Below, piece after piece: positions 1 through 7,993 of a stretch of 64,000 nt of DNA (positions are counted from its first letter, which is position 1; every line of letters starts with the position of its first letter). The notes under the pieces were generated by a model that saw nothing but the letters and a program-made list of their open reading frames with translations, had not been told where the DNA came from and searched no databases. Where the stretch lies: positions 2,976,001-3,040,000 of the forward strand of contig NC_013037.1 of NCBI RefSeq assembly GCF_000023125.1, written 5' to 3'. Source of the DNA: Dyadobacter fermentans DSM 18053. GTDB lineage: Bacteria; Bacteroidota; Bacteroidia; Cytophagales; Spirosomataceae. The position numbers and the translations under genes were made by a program.

Positions 1-1
1 T

Positions 2-1150
2 ACGCTGAAAGTAGCAGTGAGCAACACCGAAGATCAGAACGTGGCGGCATTTTATGTAGAAAAGAAGGCTGATGGCGAGGTTTGGATCCAGCTGGTTGGC
101 GATGAGGATCTGTATGGAAAAGACTATATTATCGAACCCAATGCACAATCCGGAGCGGTAGCCGAGACGCCCAACCCGGGATACACGGGCGACCGCCAGG
201 TGCAACCGGACAGGGTTCAGGAAAACGTGACCTATGTTTCCAACTGGCCGGTGATTCAGTTCATATATGTTCCCCGCTATGTGATCTGGCGTTCGCCGTG
301 GCGCTGGCATTATTATCCCTCCTACTGGCGTCCGTGGCGGCCCCGGTACTGGCATTACTACTATGGCTATCACTATCATTGGCATTATTACTACAACGGG
401 CATTTCCGTCGCTGGCCGAGCTACCGCAATCCGGTGTGGCACACGCACTACTACGGCGGAGACTTCCGGTCTCGGTCGGTGATCGTGCGGACGCGCTACA
501 CGCGCGGAGACTACCGTAAAACATACACAAAGCCTTCATCGGCACGACAAGGTTCGGCGCTGTTTGCAAAACGCTATCCTCAGGCTCCTACCACTCGCGA
601 ACGATTGCCTAAGTTTGATAAAACCGGCCGGCCGGTAATGGCCAGGCCTTCGACCGCGCGACCCGGTACTGCGCGACCCGGATCTACGCGACCCGGTACT
701 ATGCGACCCGGTACTACGCGTCCGTCAGTAGATAGGCCCGGCAATGGCAACTCGGGCCGACCAGGCAATGAGCGCCCGGATGCAACGCGGCCCGGCACTA
801 CGCGGCCGTCCGTGGAAAGGCCTGGCACATCGCGACCTTCCGAACCCGGCTCGGAGGTTACACGCCCGGATATCGAACGCCCGACGCGGCCTGCGCGACC
901 CGATGTGACGCAGCCGTCTCCGCGACCCGAAGTGACGCGCCCCGCGCCCTCGCCAAGGCCGGAGGTAACCCGCCCGAATGTCGAGAGGCCGACACGCCAG
1001 GCGCCCGCGGAACGTCCTGCGCCAGCACCACGGCCCACAACGTCACAACCAACGCCGTCGGCACGGCCGGCCACACAGCCTCCGGCCCGGCAGCAGAGCA
1101 CACCGCGCTCATCCCGAGAAGGAGAACGTTCGCAACCGAGAGGAAATTAA
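2..1150 (+). CDS. Partial protein with an aromatic-rich domain and an Arg/Pro-rich repeat tail
   Basis: The reading frame is open to the left edge, so the N-terminus is missing; an in-frame GTG at 17 is probably not the real start. Residues about 75-150 (counted from position 17) are extremely rich in Trp, Tyr, His and Arg. From about residue 200 to the end the protein is low-complexity, built from degenerate units such as RPGTTRPS and VERPGT. The tail is very basic and proline-rich, which suggests an extended, surface-exposed or cell-wall-associated segment. I recognise no catalytic domain and assign no function. The frame itself is secure because it stays open for 377 codons and competing frames show only shadow ORFs. 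Confidence 0.7.
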   Translation, partial: TLKVAVSNTEDQNVAAFYVEKKADGEVWIQLVGDEDLYGKDYIIEPNAQSGAVAETPNPGYTGDRQVQPDRVQENVTYVSNWPVIQFIYVPRYVIWRSPWRWHYYPSYWRPWRPRYWHYYYGYHYHWHYYYNGHFRRWPSYRNPVWHTHYYGGDFRSRSVIVRTRYTRGDYRKTYTKPSSARQGSALFAKRYPQAPTTRERLPKFDKTGRPVMARPSTARPGTARPGSTRPGTMRPGTTRPSVDRPGNGNSGRPGNERPDATRPGTTRPSVERPGTSRPSEPGSEVTRPDIERPTRPARPDVTQPSPRPEVTRPAPSPRPEVTRPNVERPTRQAPAERPAPAPRPTTSQPTPSARPATQPPARQQSTPRSSREGERSQPRGN

Positions 1151-1158
1151 GAGGATAA

Positions 1159-1845
1159 CTATAAGTCAGCCAAATACTTCTGCCCGCCCAGATACCGCAT
1201 TTGCCGGACGATCTGATTGGTACGCTTGTTCACATACGCAGATGGGTTCTGGATCGAGAAACGGATCGGGTTCGGGAGTACTGCGGCGATCCGCGCGGCC
1301 TCGTAGCGCGTCAGGCGTTTGGCCGATTTATTGTAGTAACGTAGCGAAGCCGCCTCCACTCCGAATGTCATCTTACCCATTTCAGCCACATTCAAATACA
1401 CTTCCAAAATCCGCTTCTTGCTCCAAAGTACTTCGATGAGGACGGTGAAATAGGCTTCAAGGCCTTTGCGGATGAAACTGCGCCCGTGCCAGAGGAAGAC
1501 ATTCTTCGCAACTTGCTGGGAAATGGTACTGGCACCACGGGCACGCTTGCGGTCCTCGGTCATGGCGTTGTAGATCTGGTCGAAGTCGAAGCCCCAATGG
1601 TTGGGAAAATTCTGATCTTCGGAGGCCACTACCGCCAATGCGGCCTCTTTCGAAATATTCTCATACGGCTCCCAGTCGTGGTGGATCTCCGTATCCTCAT
1701 CAGCCTTGAAAGCGTCGATTTTACGGGAAATCATATAGGGCGTTACCCAGACAGGCACAAACCTCAAAACAACCACCCAAACGACTGAAATCACGATAAA
1801 TGCGAGGAAGATTCGGAGCGCAATGAATTGCAGACGGCGGAGCAT
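1159..1845 (-). CDS. mtgA: Monofunctional biosynthetic peptidoglycan transglycosylase
   Basis: This 228-residue protein is a family GT51 glycosyltransferase, which polymerises lipid II into glycan strands on the outer face of the inner membrane. One N-terminal membrane segment (about residues 8-28) is followed by the GT51 domain. The family motifs are present: EDQNF with the catalytic Glu, GASTISQQ, and the RKGLEAYFT...EVYLN region. The length fits stand-alone MtgA, and no transpeptidase domain follows. It is transcribed away from the DUF2851 gene at 1970, so the spacer between them should hold two divergent promoters. Confidence 0.93.
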   Translation of the reverse strand: MLRRLQFIALRIFLAFIVISVVWVVVLRFVPVWVTPYMISRKIDAFKADEDTEIHHDWEPYENISKEAALAVVASEDQNFPNHWGFDFDQIYNAMTEDRKRARGASTISQQVAKNVFLWHGRSFIRKGLEAYFTVLIEVLWSKKRILEVYLNVAEMGKMTFGVEAASLRYYNKSAKRLTRYEAARIAAVLPNPIRFSIQNPSAYVNKRTNQIVRQMRYLGGQKYLADL

Positions 1846-1969
1846 AAAACTTTTTTACTTCTACAAATAGAAACCAGGGAACGAAAACAGCGTACAAAGA
1901 ACAGAAACTAATCAGGTTTAGGCAAAGAAATGTGTGCCTTAATCATCAATTTTTTCAACGACGCTGTTT

Positions 1970-3250
1970 ATGAATGAAGATCTGCTCAGTTTTATCTGGC
2001 GCTTTCAGTATTTTGAGAAGAAAGGCCTCCAAACCGACCAAAACCGCCCGCTTTCCATCATTCGCCCGGGGCACAGGAACCACAATGCAGGCCCCGATTT
2101 CCCGGATGCCCGCCTGATGATCGACGGCGTGCTGTGGGTCGGATGTGTTGAAATTCACGTCCGGTCGTCGGATTGGTTCGTGCATGAACACCAGCACAAT
2201 GGCGCTTATGATGGCGTAATCCTGCATGTGGTGTGGGAAAACGATGTGCCCGCTACAAGACGGGACGGCACGACTGTCCCAACGCTCGTTTTGAACGGCC
2301 TGGTGACGACATCGGTTATCGAACGGTACCGCCTGTTGCAGGATGAAAAGGAAACCGTGCCTTGCCACAGCCAGTTTGCGGCAGTGAGCCAGATTCAAAA
2401 GTATGCCATGCTCGACAGAGTGCTGCTCGAAAGGCTTGAAAGGAAAGCGCTCGAAATCCAGCATTTGCTCGACACTAACCAGCAAGATTGGGAGCAAACC
2501 GCCTATCAATGGCTGGGCCGGCATTTCGGGCACAAGCTCAATGACGCACCCTTTTTGCGCCTCACGACGATCGTCCCCTGGAAAGTGATCCGCAAGCATG
2601 CCGACCGGCTCATCCAGGTCGAAGCGCTGCTTTTCGGCTGCGCAGGACTGATTTCAGAAGATTCGGAGGATGTGTACATACGACAGCTCCAACAGGAATT
2701 CCGGTTTCTGAGCGCCAAATACAAGCTGCACGACCGCATCATGCAGCCCCACGAATGGAAATATGCCCGGTTACGGCCGGCAGGCTTTCCGACAGTACGC
2801 ATGGCGCAATTTGCCCGTCTGCTATGCAATACAGGCGGTTTTCTCAATCGCGTCGTTGTTTCGGAGCATTTCAATGAAGTGCGGGATTTGTTCCGGATCA
2901 GCCAGTCGACCTATTGGCGGGAGCATTTTATCGCAGGCCGCAAAGCCCGGAAACCGGTGCCGGCATTGGGCCAGGAAGCGGCGGATTTACTGATCGTCAA
3001 CGCCGCGGTGCCATTGCTCGTGGCTTGCTCGCGCCAGCGGCAGCAGCCCGAACTGCTCGACAAAGCGATTTACTGGCTTTCAGAAATTTCTGCGGAAGAC
3101 AACCGGATCACCCGCGAATGGGCGTCGCTCGGAATGCGTGTCAAAACAGCAGCCGACTCGCAGGCATTGATCGAATGGTTTAATAATTATTGTACGCCAA
3201 GGCGATGCCTGGAATGCACTGTCGGCGGAGCGCTAATCCGCGGGACCTAG
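1970..3250 (+). CDS. DUF2851 family protein
   Basis: This 426-residue cytosolic protein matches DUF2851, a family widespread in Bacteroidota and without a known function. The N-terminal third has the recognisable family signature: an RPGHRNHNAGPDF segment, then WVGCVEIHVRSSDW, and HVVWEND about 25 residues later. The conserved Asp, Glu and His of this block look like a nuclease-type metal site, but that is inference only. There is no signal peptide or membrane span. The 3' end overlaps the convergent small membrane-protein gene by 4 bp. Confidence 0.88.
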   Translation: MNEDLLSFIWRFQYFEKKGLQTDQNRPLSIIRPGHRNHNAGPDFPDARLMIDGVLWVGCVEIHVRSSDWFVHEHQHNGAYDGVILHVVWENDVPATRRDGTTVPTLVLNGLVTTSVIERYRLLQDEKETVPCHSQFAAVSQIQKYAMLDRVLLERLERKALEIQHLLDTNQQDWEQTAYQWLGRHFGHKLNDAPFLRLTTIVPWKVIRKHADRLIQVEALLFGCAGLISEDSEDVYIRQLQQEFRFLSAKYKLHDRIMQPHEWKYARLRPAGFPTVRMAQFARLLCNTGGFLNRVVVSEHFNEVRDLFRISQSTYWREHFIAGRKARKPVPALGQEAADLLIVNAAVPLLVACSRQRQQPELLDKAIYWLSEISAEDNRITREWASLGMRVKTAADSQALIEWFNNYCTPRRCLECTVGGALIRGT

Positions 3251-3444
3251 CCTTTGACGAGGTTCACGCCCGTTAGCAAGAACACCGTCCCTACCAGAAA
3301 AGGCACAATGGATTCCCATTTCGAAACCGTAAGCCCCAGCACCGGCTTATCGGACAAAAACGCAACGCATGCGAAAAGGAGTACGGCAATGCCGAGGATC
3401 GTGAGCAGCGATCCGAAAAAACGTTTGAACTGGGCGTTTTCCAT
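3247..3444 (-). CDS. Small two-span membrane protein
   Basis: A 65-residue protein with two hydrophobic segments (about residues 11-30 and 46-62), separated by a short polar loop containing KWESIVP. Similar small proteins of unknown role are common in this phylum. It lies convergent to DUF2851, overlapping its stop by 4 bp, and downstream of the cca gene on the same strand with an 85-bp gap, so it may be read from its own promoter. Confidence 0.6.
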   Translation of the reverse strand: MENAQFKRFFGSLLTILGIAVLLFACVAFLSDKPVLGLTVSKWESIVPFLVGTVFLLTGVNLVKG

Positions 3445-3529
3445 GAAACGTGTCTATGAGGAGATTAAAAGTTCGCAAAAATATCAAATAACGGTTGTCA
3501 TTGACGTGGGCTCTAACAAAAAATGTGCC

Positions 3530-4945
3530 TTACACCTTTTTTAACCCCATTTTTTCGCCTTCCCGGATCATAAACGCATAGGCGGGTTCATACTCGTTCG
3601 GCACGATGCCTTCGAGAATAGCCTCCCGAATGGCCTCTTTGATCACCCCGACCTCGCGTGCAGGTTTAAGCCCAAATGCTTCCATAATCATTTCGCCGGT
3701 GATAACAGGCTGGAAATTACGCAGCTTGTCGCGTTCTTCAAGGTCTTTGAGCTTCTGTTCTACCAGGTCGAAATTGCTGATGAAGCGCCTTACTTTTTCT
3801 GGATTTTTGGAAGTAATGTCCGCCCGGCAGAGGTTCATGAGCGCTTCAATATCCTCTCCCGCCTCCACAAGCAGCCGCCGCATGGCAGAATCGGTAATTT
3901 CCTCCTTCGATAGCACGATCGGCCGTAAATGCAGCCTTACCAGTTTTTTTACAAACCGCATTTTCTCGTTCAGCGGCAGCTTCATGCGGCGGAAAATGAC
4001 GGGCACCATGCGCGCACCCACTTCTTCGTGGTTGTGAAACGACCAGCCGTGCCTTTTATCAAACTTCTTGGTGGCCGGCTTTGCGATATCGTGCAAGATA
4101 GCCGCCCAGCGCAGCCAGAGGTCGTCCGAAACCTGGGCCACATTGTCGAGGACCTGCAATGTGTGGTAGAAATTATCCTTATGCCCTTTCCCTTCGATAT
4201 GCTCCACGCCTTGCAATTCCACCATTTCCGGAAAAATAATAGCGAGCAAGCCGGCATGATACAATAGTTTAAAACCGTAAGAAGGTGTTTTCGAGCGAAT
4301 GATCTTGTTCAGCTCATCAGAAATCCGCTCCATCGACACAATGGAAATGCGGTCCTTCATCTTCACAATTGCGTCGAACGTGTCGGGTTCGATATCGAAA
4401 TTGAGCTGGCTCGCGAAGCGGATCGCGCGCATCATGCGCAGGGGATCGTCGGAAAACGTAATTTCGGGATCGAGCGGCGTGCGGATGATCTTCTTGCGGA
4501 GATCGCTCATGCCTTCAAACGGATCGACCAGCTCGCCGAACGTGCCCGCATTGAGGCTGATACCCATCGCATTAATGGTAAAATCGCGGCGGTTCTGATC
4601 GTCGGCAAGCGTACCATCTTCCACAGCGGGCTTGCGCGACTCTGAGCGGTACGACTCTTTGCGCGCGCCTACAAACTCAATTTCAAGATCTCCCTGGCGG
4701 ATCTGCGCGGTTCCAAAATTCTTAAAAACGCTCACAAACACATCCGGCCCAAGCCGCCCAGCCACCATTTCCGCCAGCTCGATACCGCTTCCGATCGAAA
4801 CAATGTCGATATCCTTACTATTCCTTTTGAGTATCAGGTCCCTGACGAAACCGCCGATGATATATGCCTCCACACCCAGCTCCTTCGCAGCCGCTGCAAC
4901 TTTTTCCAGAACCGGATATGGGATCAATTGCTCTTTAAAATTCAT
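3530..4945 (-). CDS. cca: CCA tRNA nucleotidyltransferase (HD-domain type)
   Basis: This enzyme adds or repairs the CCA end of tRNAs. The N-terminal nucleotidyltransferase domain has the GGFVRD motif and the DID metal-binding pair (KDIDIV), followed by the poly(A)-polymerase-type RNA-binding region (RMMRAIRFASQL). A C-terminal HD domain carries HDIAKP. The open frame extends to 5059, but I choose the ATG at 4945 (471 residues): homologues begin about here, and a TACCTTTG promoter element lies 4 bp upstream, so the longer N-terminus would be upstream of transcription. Poly(A) polymerase activity is an alternative for this family, but CCA addition is more likely. Confidence 0.92.
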   Translation of the reverse strand: MNFKEQLIPYPVLEKVAAAAKELGVEAYIIGGFVRDLILKRNSKDIDIVSIGSGIELAEMVAGRLGPDVFVSVFKNFGTAQIRQGDLEIEFVGARKESYRSESRKPAVEDGTLADDQNRRDFTINAMGISLNAGTFGELVDPFEGMSDLRKKIIRTPLDPEITFSDDPLRMMRAIRFASQLNFDIEPDTFDAIVKMKDRISIVSMERISDELNKIIRSKTPSYGFKLLYHAGLLAIIFPEMVELQGVEHIEGKGHKDNFYHTLQVLDNVAQVSDDLWLRWAAILHDIAKPATKKFDKRHGWSFHNHEEVGARMVPVIFRRMKLPLNEKMRFVKKLVRLHLRPIVLSKEEITDSAMRRLLVEAGEDIEALMNLCRADITSKNPEKVRRFISNFDLVEQKLKDLEERDKLRNFQPVITGEMIMEAFGLKPAREVGVIKEAIREAILEGIVPNEYEPAYAFMIREGEKMGLKKV

Positions 4946-4949
4946 CCCG

Positions 4950-4957
4950 CAAAGGTA
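4950..4957 (-). promoter_or_regulatory. TAnnTTTG promoter element for cca
   Basis: On the minus strand the sequence TACCTTTG matches the Bacteroidota -7 consensus TAnnTTTG exactly. It ends 4 bp before the chosen ATG, so the mRNA would be leaderless or nearly so. I found no TTG -33 element at the usual distance. Confidence 0.5.
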
Positions 4958-5069
4958 GGGAATTCTTGTTTGGCATGGAGTGGGGCCAAGGAAATGCCGC
5001 CTAGTCATTCGCTTTGGCCTCAGGATAAATCTACGAAATGGGTCGAACGAGGAAGCCATAGTTTAGGTG

Positions 5070-5510
5070 ATGCTTACGGTTTCTCCATTTGATAATTCGA
5101 TCGAGGTATTCAGATTTATCCGAACACTCCGTAACAAGCCCGTCAAGATCTATTTTTCCGGAACACTTTTCCACTACACACTCCGCGATTCTCGAAAAGC
5201 AATAGCTCCTGCCTTCTACTACGACCACCACCATGTAACAGGCGTCGAAAAACCGATCACAAACCTCAAAGCGCTAAAAGAAACGTCCTTCGACTCCGAT
5301 ACGCTCTCTTTCGTGATCCTCGACCGATGGCAGCAGGAAGAACTGGGCAACAAGTACCGGCCTGTCTTTGATCCAATGCCTGTATTCATTCATCAAATCA
5401 ACCACCGGAATTGGATGAAATTAGGGTTTAATTCGTGGAAGCTGTATCAGTTGGAGCCTGGGGATTACGAAAAAAGGGCCAACTCAAAAGGAACTCCTCG
5501 CATTGATTAA
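5070..5510 (+). CDS. Hypothetical protein, possibly the remnant of a larger gene
   Basis: A 146-residue protein beginning at ATG 5070, with an in-frame stop just upstream at 5064. It has no signal peptide or membrane segment. Its texture (RFIRTLRNKPVKIYFSG, then FVILDRWQQEEL and a WKLYQLEPGDYEK ending) resembles the soluble C-terminal part of larger membrane glycosyltransferases, but I cannot confirm that. It starts within 130 bp of the divergent cca start. It may be an intact orphan or the 3' remnant of a truncated gene. Confidence 0.45.
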   Translation: MLTVSPFDNSIEVFRFIRTLRNKPVKIYFSGTLFHYTLRDSRKAIAPAFYYDHHHVTGVEKPITNLKALKETSFDSDTLSFVILDRWQQEELGNKYRPVFDPMPVFIHQINHRNWMKLGFNSWKLYQLEPGDYEKRANSKGTPRID

Positions 5511-5525
5511 CAGCAGATGACGAAG

Positions 5526-5555
5526 TTGTTTAAAAATCCGAAATCATTAAATTTG
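5526..5555 (+). promoter_or_regulatory. Promoter of the TumE toxin pair
   Basis: TTG at 5526-5528, a 19-bp spacer and TAAATTTG at 5548-5555 match the Bacteroidota TTG/TAnnTTTG consensus in both elements. Transcription would start near 5560, about 20 bp before the GTG start at 5581. A GGAG ribosome-binding site sits at 5570-5573. Confidence 0.6.
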
Positions 5556-5580
5556 TACAGGAGCAAAATGGAGTAATGCC

Positions 5581-5850
5581 GTGGTAATCTTGACAAAAAA
5601 ACAGGTGGGCGATTCGGTGCTGATGGGCTATTTGTCCAGAAAACACGAATTAAAGGAGAAAATCAATATCCTTATAAATAAGTATCACACCGATTTGCAA
5701 ACATTTGAAGCTCAACTTGAAAATTCCTCTGTTGAAAATTTTGAGGCTTGGGAGGACCTGATCGAATGGAAAGCCTACGATCAGTTTCTACTCGAATTAG
5801 AAATCCAAATTACCGACATCAGGAATGGCAATTTTCAAATGGCTGACTGA
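5581..5850 (+). CDS. Putative antitoxin partner of the TumE-like toxin
   Basis: An 89-residue charged protein with predicted coiled-coil helices (about residues 20-50 and 65-82). The GTG start at 5581 is favoured because GGAG lies 7 bp upstream and a good promoter lies at 5526-5555; the ATG at 5623 is the alternative. The gene overlaps the next one by 26 bp, which implies translational coupling. It shows none of the ribbon-helix-helix character of the known TumA antitoxin. The antitoxin role is inferred only from its position before a TumE-family gene. Confidence 0.6.
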   Translation: MVILTKKQVGDSVLMGYLSRKHELKEKINILINKYHTDLQTFEAQLENSSVENFEAWEDLIEWKAYDQFLLELEIQITDIRNGNFQMAD

Positions 5851-6169
5851 CTATGATGAAATAATTACCAGCTACATTATCCACGATTTGCTCGAATCAG
5901 AGGGAATGCATTATGTCCACATGGAAGTTCATCTCAGCGATTCTTCCAGATTATTTATCAGAGAGTTCAGGCAAAGCAGTCGCAGGAAATATGCTTTCCA
6001 TTGGCAGAAAAACACCGGCGAATTAATTCTCCGTTGGGACAATGCACCGCATTTTCCAGGTCTTCCAAACTTCCCTCACCATAAACATCTTGCTGACTCT
6101 TCGGTCGAAGATAGCTATGACATCTCGCTGGACGACGTGTTTCGATATCTTGTAAGTCGAATCCGCTGA
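5825..6169 (+). CDS. TumE-family toxin (DUF6516)
   Basis: This 114-residue protein carries the family core: a beta-rich start (HMEVHLSDSSRLFIREF), then KYAFHWQ, LILRWDNAPH and PNFPHHKH. TumE proteins are toxins of type II toxin-antitoxin systems, and the conserved HWQ...RWDNAPH block is the likely active core. The ATG at 5825 is preceded directly by AGGA inside the upstream gene. The pair reads as a compact two-gene unit facing the convergent haemoglobin gene, which starts 2 bp after its stop. The family call is strong; the toxic activity is inferred. Confidence 0.8.
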   Translation: MAIFKWLTDYDEIITSYIIHDLLESEGMHYVHMEVHLSDSSRLFIREFRQSSRRKYAFHWQKNTGELILRWDNAPHFPGLPNFPHHKHLADSSVEDSYDISLDDVFRYLVSRIR

Positions 6170-6171
6170 TT

Positions 6172-6543
6172 TCAGCTATTCACCATAAAAAACGCCGTCC
6201 GCGGAAATCTATCGAATAGCTCATCTTTCAAATCCTTGCTTAGAGGCAGCGACTCTACTGCCGAGGCCATGCATTGCAGCCAGGCTACGGCGTCGTCTTC
6301 GGTGATGGTGTGGGGCATGTGGCGGGCGCGCATCATCGGGTGGCCGTATACTTCCGAATAAAGCTGAGGGCCGCCCAGGAATTGGGTCAGGAAGAGGCGC
6401 TGCTTTTCTTTGATGAGGTCCTTGTCGGTTTTGAAAAGCCGGGAAATGAGCTCGTGGTTGAAGACGAGGTCATAAAACCGATCGGTGAGCTGGCGCAGCG
6501 CCGCGTCGCCGCCGATGCGCTCGTATAATGACTGATGTTCCAT
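6172..6543 (-). CDS. Group II truncated haemoglobin
   Basis: A 123-residue globin beginning SLYERIGG. It contains the LTQFLGGPQLYSEVYGHPM block and the proximal-histidine helix (RARHMPHTIT), followed by WLQCMASAV, the conserved Trp being typical of group II (TrHbO/YjbI). It binds haem and probably O2 or NO in the cytosol. Usual length for the family, complete, and apparently monocistronic. Confidence 0.9.
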   Translation of the reverse strand: MEHQSLYERIGGDAALRQLTDRFYDLVFNHELISRLFKTDKDLIKEKQRLFLTQFLGGPQLYSEVYGHPMMRARHMPHTITEDDAVAWLQCMASAVESLPLSKDLKDELFDRFPRTAFFMVNS

Positions 6544-6626
6544 AGATAAATCACCGGATTCACGACCGGCCGACTTTACAACTCCGAATCTACCGGCGGA
6601 GGTTCCCGCCGGAATGATGACAGTTG

Positions 6627-7400
6627 TCAGCTCTCGAACCGCAAATGTTTAACCGACTCTCCCGACCGCGCGAGCTCCGTCAACGCATCGATGCCGATCT
6701 CGAGATGCTGCATCACATAGCTGGTGGTCACTTTCTTGTCGCTTTCTTCCGTTTTGACACCTTCCGGAACAAGCGGGTTGTCCGAAACGAGCAGCAATGC
6801 GCCGTGCGGAATCGAATTGGCGAAGCCGACAATGAATATCGTGGCCGTTTCCATGTCGATTGCCATGGCCCGAATGGCGCGAAGGTATTCTTTAAAACTA
6901 TCGTCGTGCTCCCAAATGCGGCGGTTTGTGGTGTAAACGGTGCCGGTCCAATAGTCGAGTTTGTGCTTTTTGATGGCGGCGGAGACGGTGCTTTGCAGGC
7001 GGAACGATGGCAGCGCGGGGATTTCAGCGGGCATGTAATCGTCGCTGGTACCCTCGCCGCGAATGGCGGCAATGGGAAGGATAAGGTCGCCGACCTGCGT
7101 TTTTTTCAACCCGCCGCATTTACCCAGAAACAATACTGCTTTCGGGTTAATGGCTGATAATAAATCCATTACCGTGGCAGCCATCGGACTTCCCATCCCG
7201 AAATTGATGATGGTAATGTCCTTCGCCGTGGCGGTTTGCATAGCCCGGCCAGCCCCCCGCACTTCCACCCCGAATTTTTCGGCGAACATAGTCACGTAAT
7301 TCCCGAAGTTGGTGAGCAAAATGTAGTTCCCAAACTCCTCCACGGGCGTGCCGGTGTAACGCGGGAGCCAGTTTTCGACGATCTGTTCTTTGGTGGTCAT
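6627..7400 (-). CDS. amn: AMP nucleosidase
   Basis: A 257-residue member of the nucleoside phosphorylase fold, of the short Bacteroidota AMP nucleosidase type, predicted to split AMP into adenine and ribose 5-phosphate. Visible landmarks are the phosphate-site stretch TIINFGMGSPMAATV, the GKCGGLKK loop after the strand AVLFLG, and AIDMETATIF, whose Met-Glu binds ribose in this superfamily. It lacks the N-terminal extension of the long enterobacterial Amn. Other members of the fold (uridine phosphorylase, MTA phosphorylase) are less likely because of the TTKEQIVENWLPRYTG N-terminus typical of this group. Confidence 0.88.
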   Translation of the reverse strand: MTTKEQIVENWLPRYTGTPVEEFGNYILLTNFGNYVTMFAEKFGVEVRGAGRAMQTATAKDITIINFGMGSPMAATVMDLLSAINPKAVLFLGKCGGLKKTQVGDLILPIAAIRGEGTSDDYMPAEIPALPSFRLQSTVSAAIKKHKLDYWTGTVYTTNRRIWEHDDSFKEYLRAIRAMAIDMETATIFIVGFANSIPHGALLLVSDNPLVPEGVKTEESDKKVTTSYVMQHLEIGIDALTELARSGESVKHLRFES

Positions 7401-7416
7401 GAAATCAGCAGGTTTG

Positions 7417-7448
7417 TTGGCGGGGCAAGCCGGGGTTGATTATCTTCG
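7417..7448 (+). promoter_or_regulatory. Promoter of the HsdR_N-like gene
   Basis: TTG (7417-7419), a 21-bp spacer and TATCTTCG (7441-7448) match the TTG/TAnnTTTG pattern with one mismatch. The element ends 3 bp before the ATG, implying a leaderless mRNA. Confidence 0.4.
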
Positions 7449-7451
7449 TTG

Positions 7452-7901
7452 ATGGAATCATTGAACCTTCCCGGATTCGCCTACAAAGTTAAGCAGGTTA
7501 ACGGGAAACCGCATATTTTTGACATTATCCGCAGGAAATTCGTGACGCTCACACCCGAAGAATGGGTGCGGCAGCATTTCATTCATTTGCTCATCACCCA
7601 TTACGGTTATCCCAAATCACTCTTCGCGGTAGAGACTGGCTTGCAATACAATACGCTTGCCAAACGCACCGATATTATGGTGCTCTCAAACCATGCATTG
7701 CCGTTCCTGCTCGTCGAATGCAAGGCGCCCTTCGTGCGTGTCACCGACGCCACTTTTGCGCAGATCAGCCGGTATAATTTTACATTACAACCTCAATATC
7801 TGGCTGTTACAAATGGCATGTCTCATTATTGCTTTCAGGCCGTGAACGGCCAGATCCATTTCATGGACGATTTCCCTCAGTACCGCGATTTTAACCAATA
7901 A
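7452..7901 (+). CDS. Type I restriction enzyme R N-terminal-like nuclease domain protein
   Basis: A 149-residue stand-alone protein of the HSDR_N_2 type, which is common in Bacteroidota away from any restriction operon. It shows the PD-(D/E)XK nuclease pattern: E in FAVETGLQYN, then TDIMVL and LLVECKAP (D, then E-x-K). A DNA-related role is likely but uncharacterised. I use the ATG at 7452; the TTG just before it at 7449 is not needed. No methylase or specificity gene is nearby, so this is not a restriction-modification system. Confidence 0.82.
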   Translation: MESLNLPGFAYKVKQVNGKPHIFDIIRRKFVTLTPEEWVRQHFIHLLITHYGYPKSLFAVETGLQYNTLAKRTDIMVLSNHALPFLLVECKAPFVRVTDATFAQISRYNFTLQPQYLAVTNGMSHYCFQAVNGQIHFMDDFPQYRDFNQ

Positions 7902-7904
7902 CAA

Positions 7905-7934
7905 AAAGAACCTGCCCAGAAGGACAGGTTCTTT
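7905..7934. terminator. Bidirectional terminator
   Basis: A perfect 10-bp stem AAAGAACCTG/CAGGTTCTTT with a 10-nt loop lies between convergent genes. The T-run is on the minus strand, so it best serves the YceI gene and probably works for both. Confidence 0.8.
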
Positions 7935-7993
7935 CAAAAATTCAGGTCATACAAAATGCAGACGGCCGATACCAGGCGACCGCCGGCGGGTAA

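Noticed and set aside
4946..5059. A longer CCA-adding enzyme starting at 5059
   Set aside because: The extension lies upstream of a consensus promoter element, is not like the family N-terminus, and nearly abuts the divergent gene.
7452..7901. A type I restriction-modification system
   Set aside because: Only the HsdR_N-like domain is present; there is no methylase, specificity or helicase gene.
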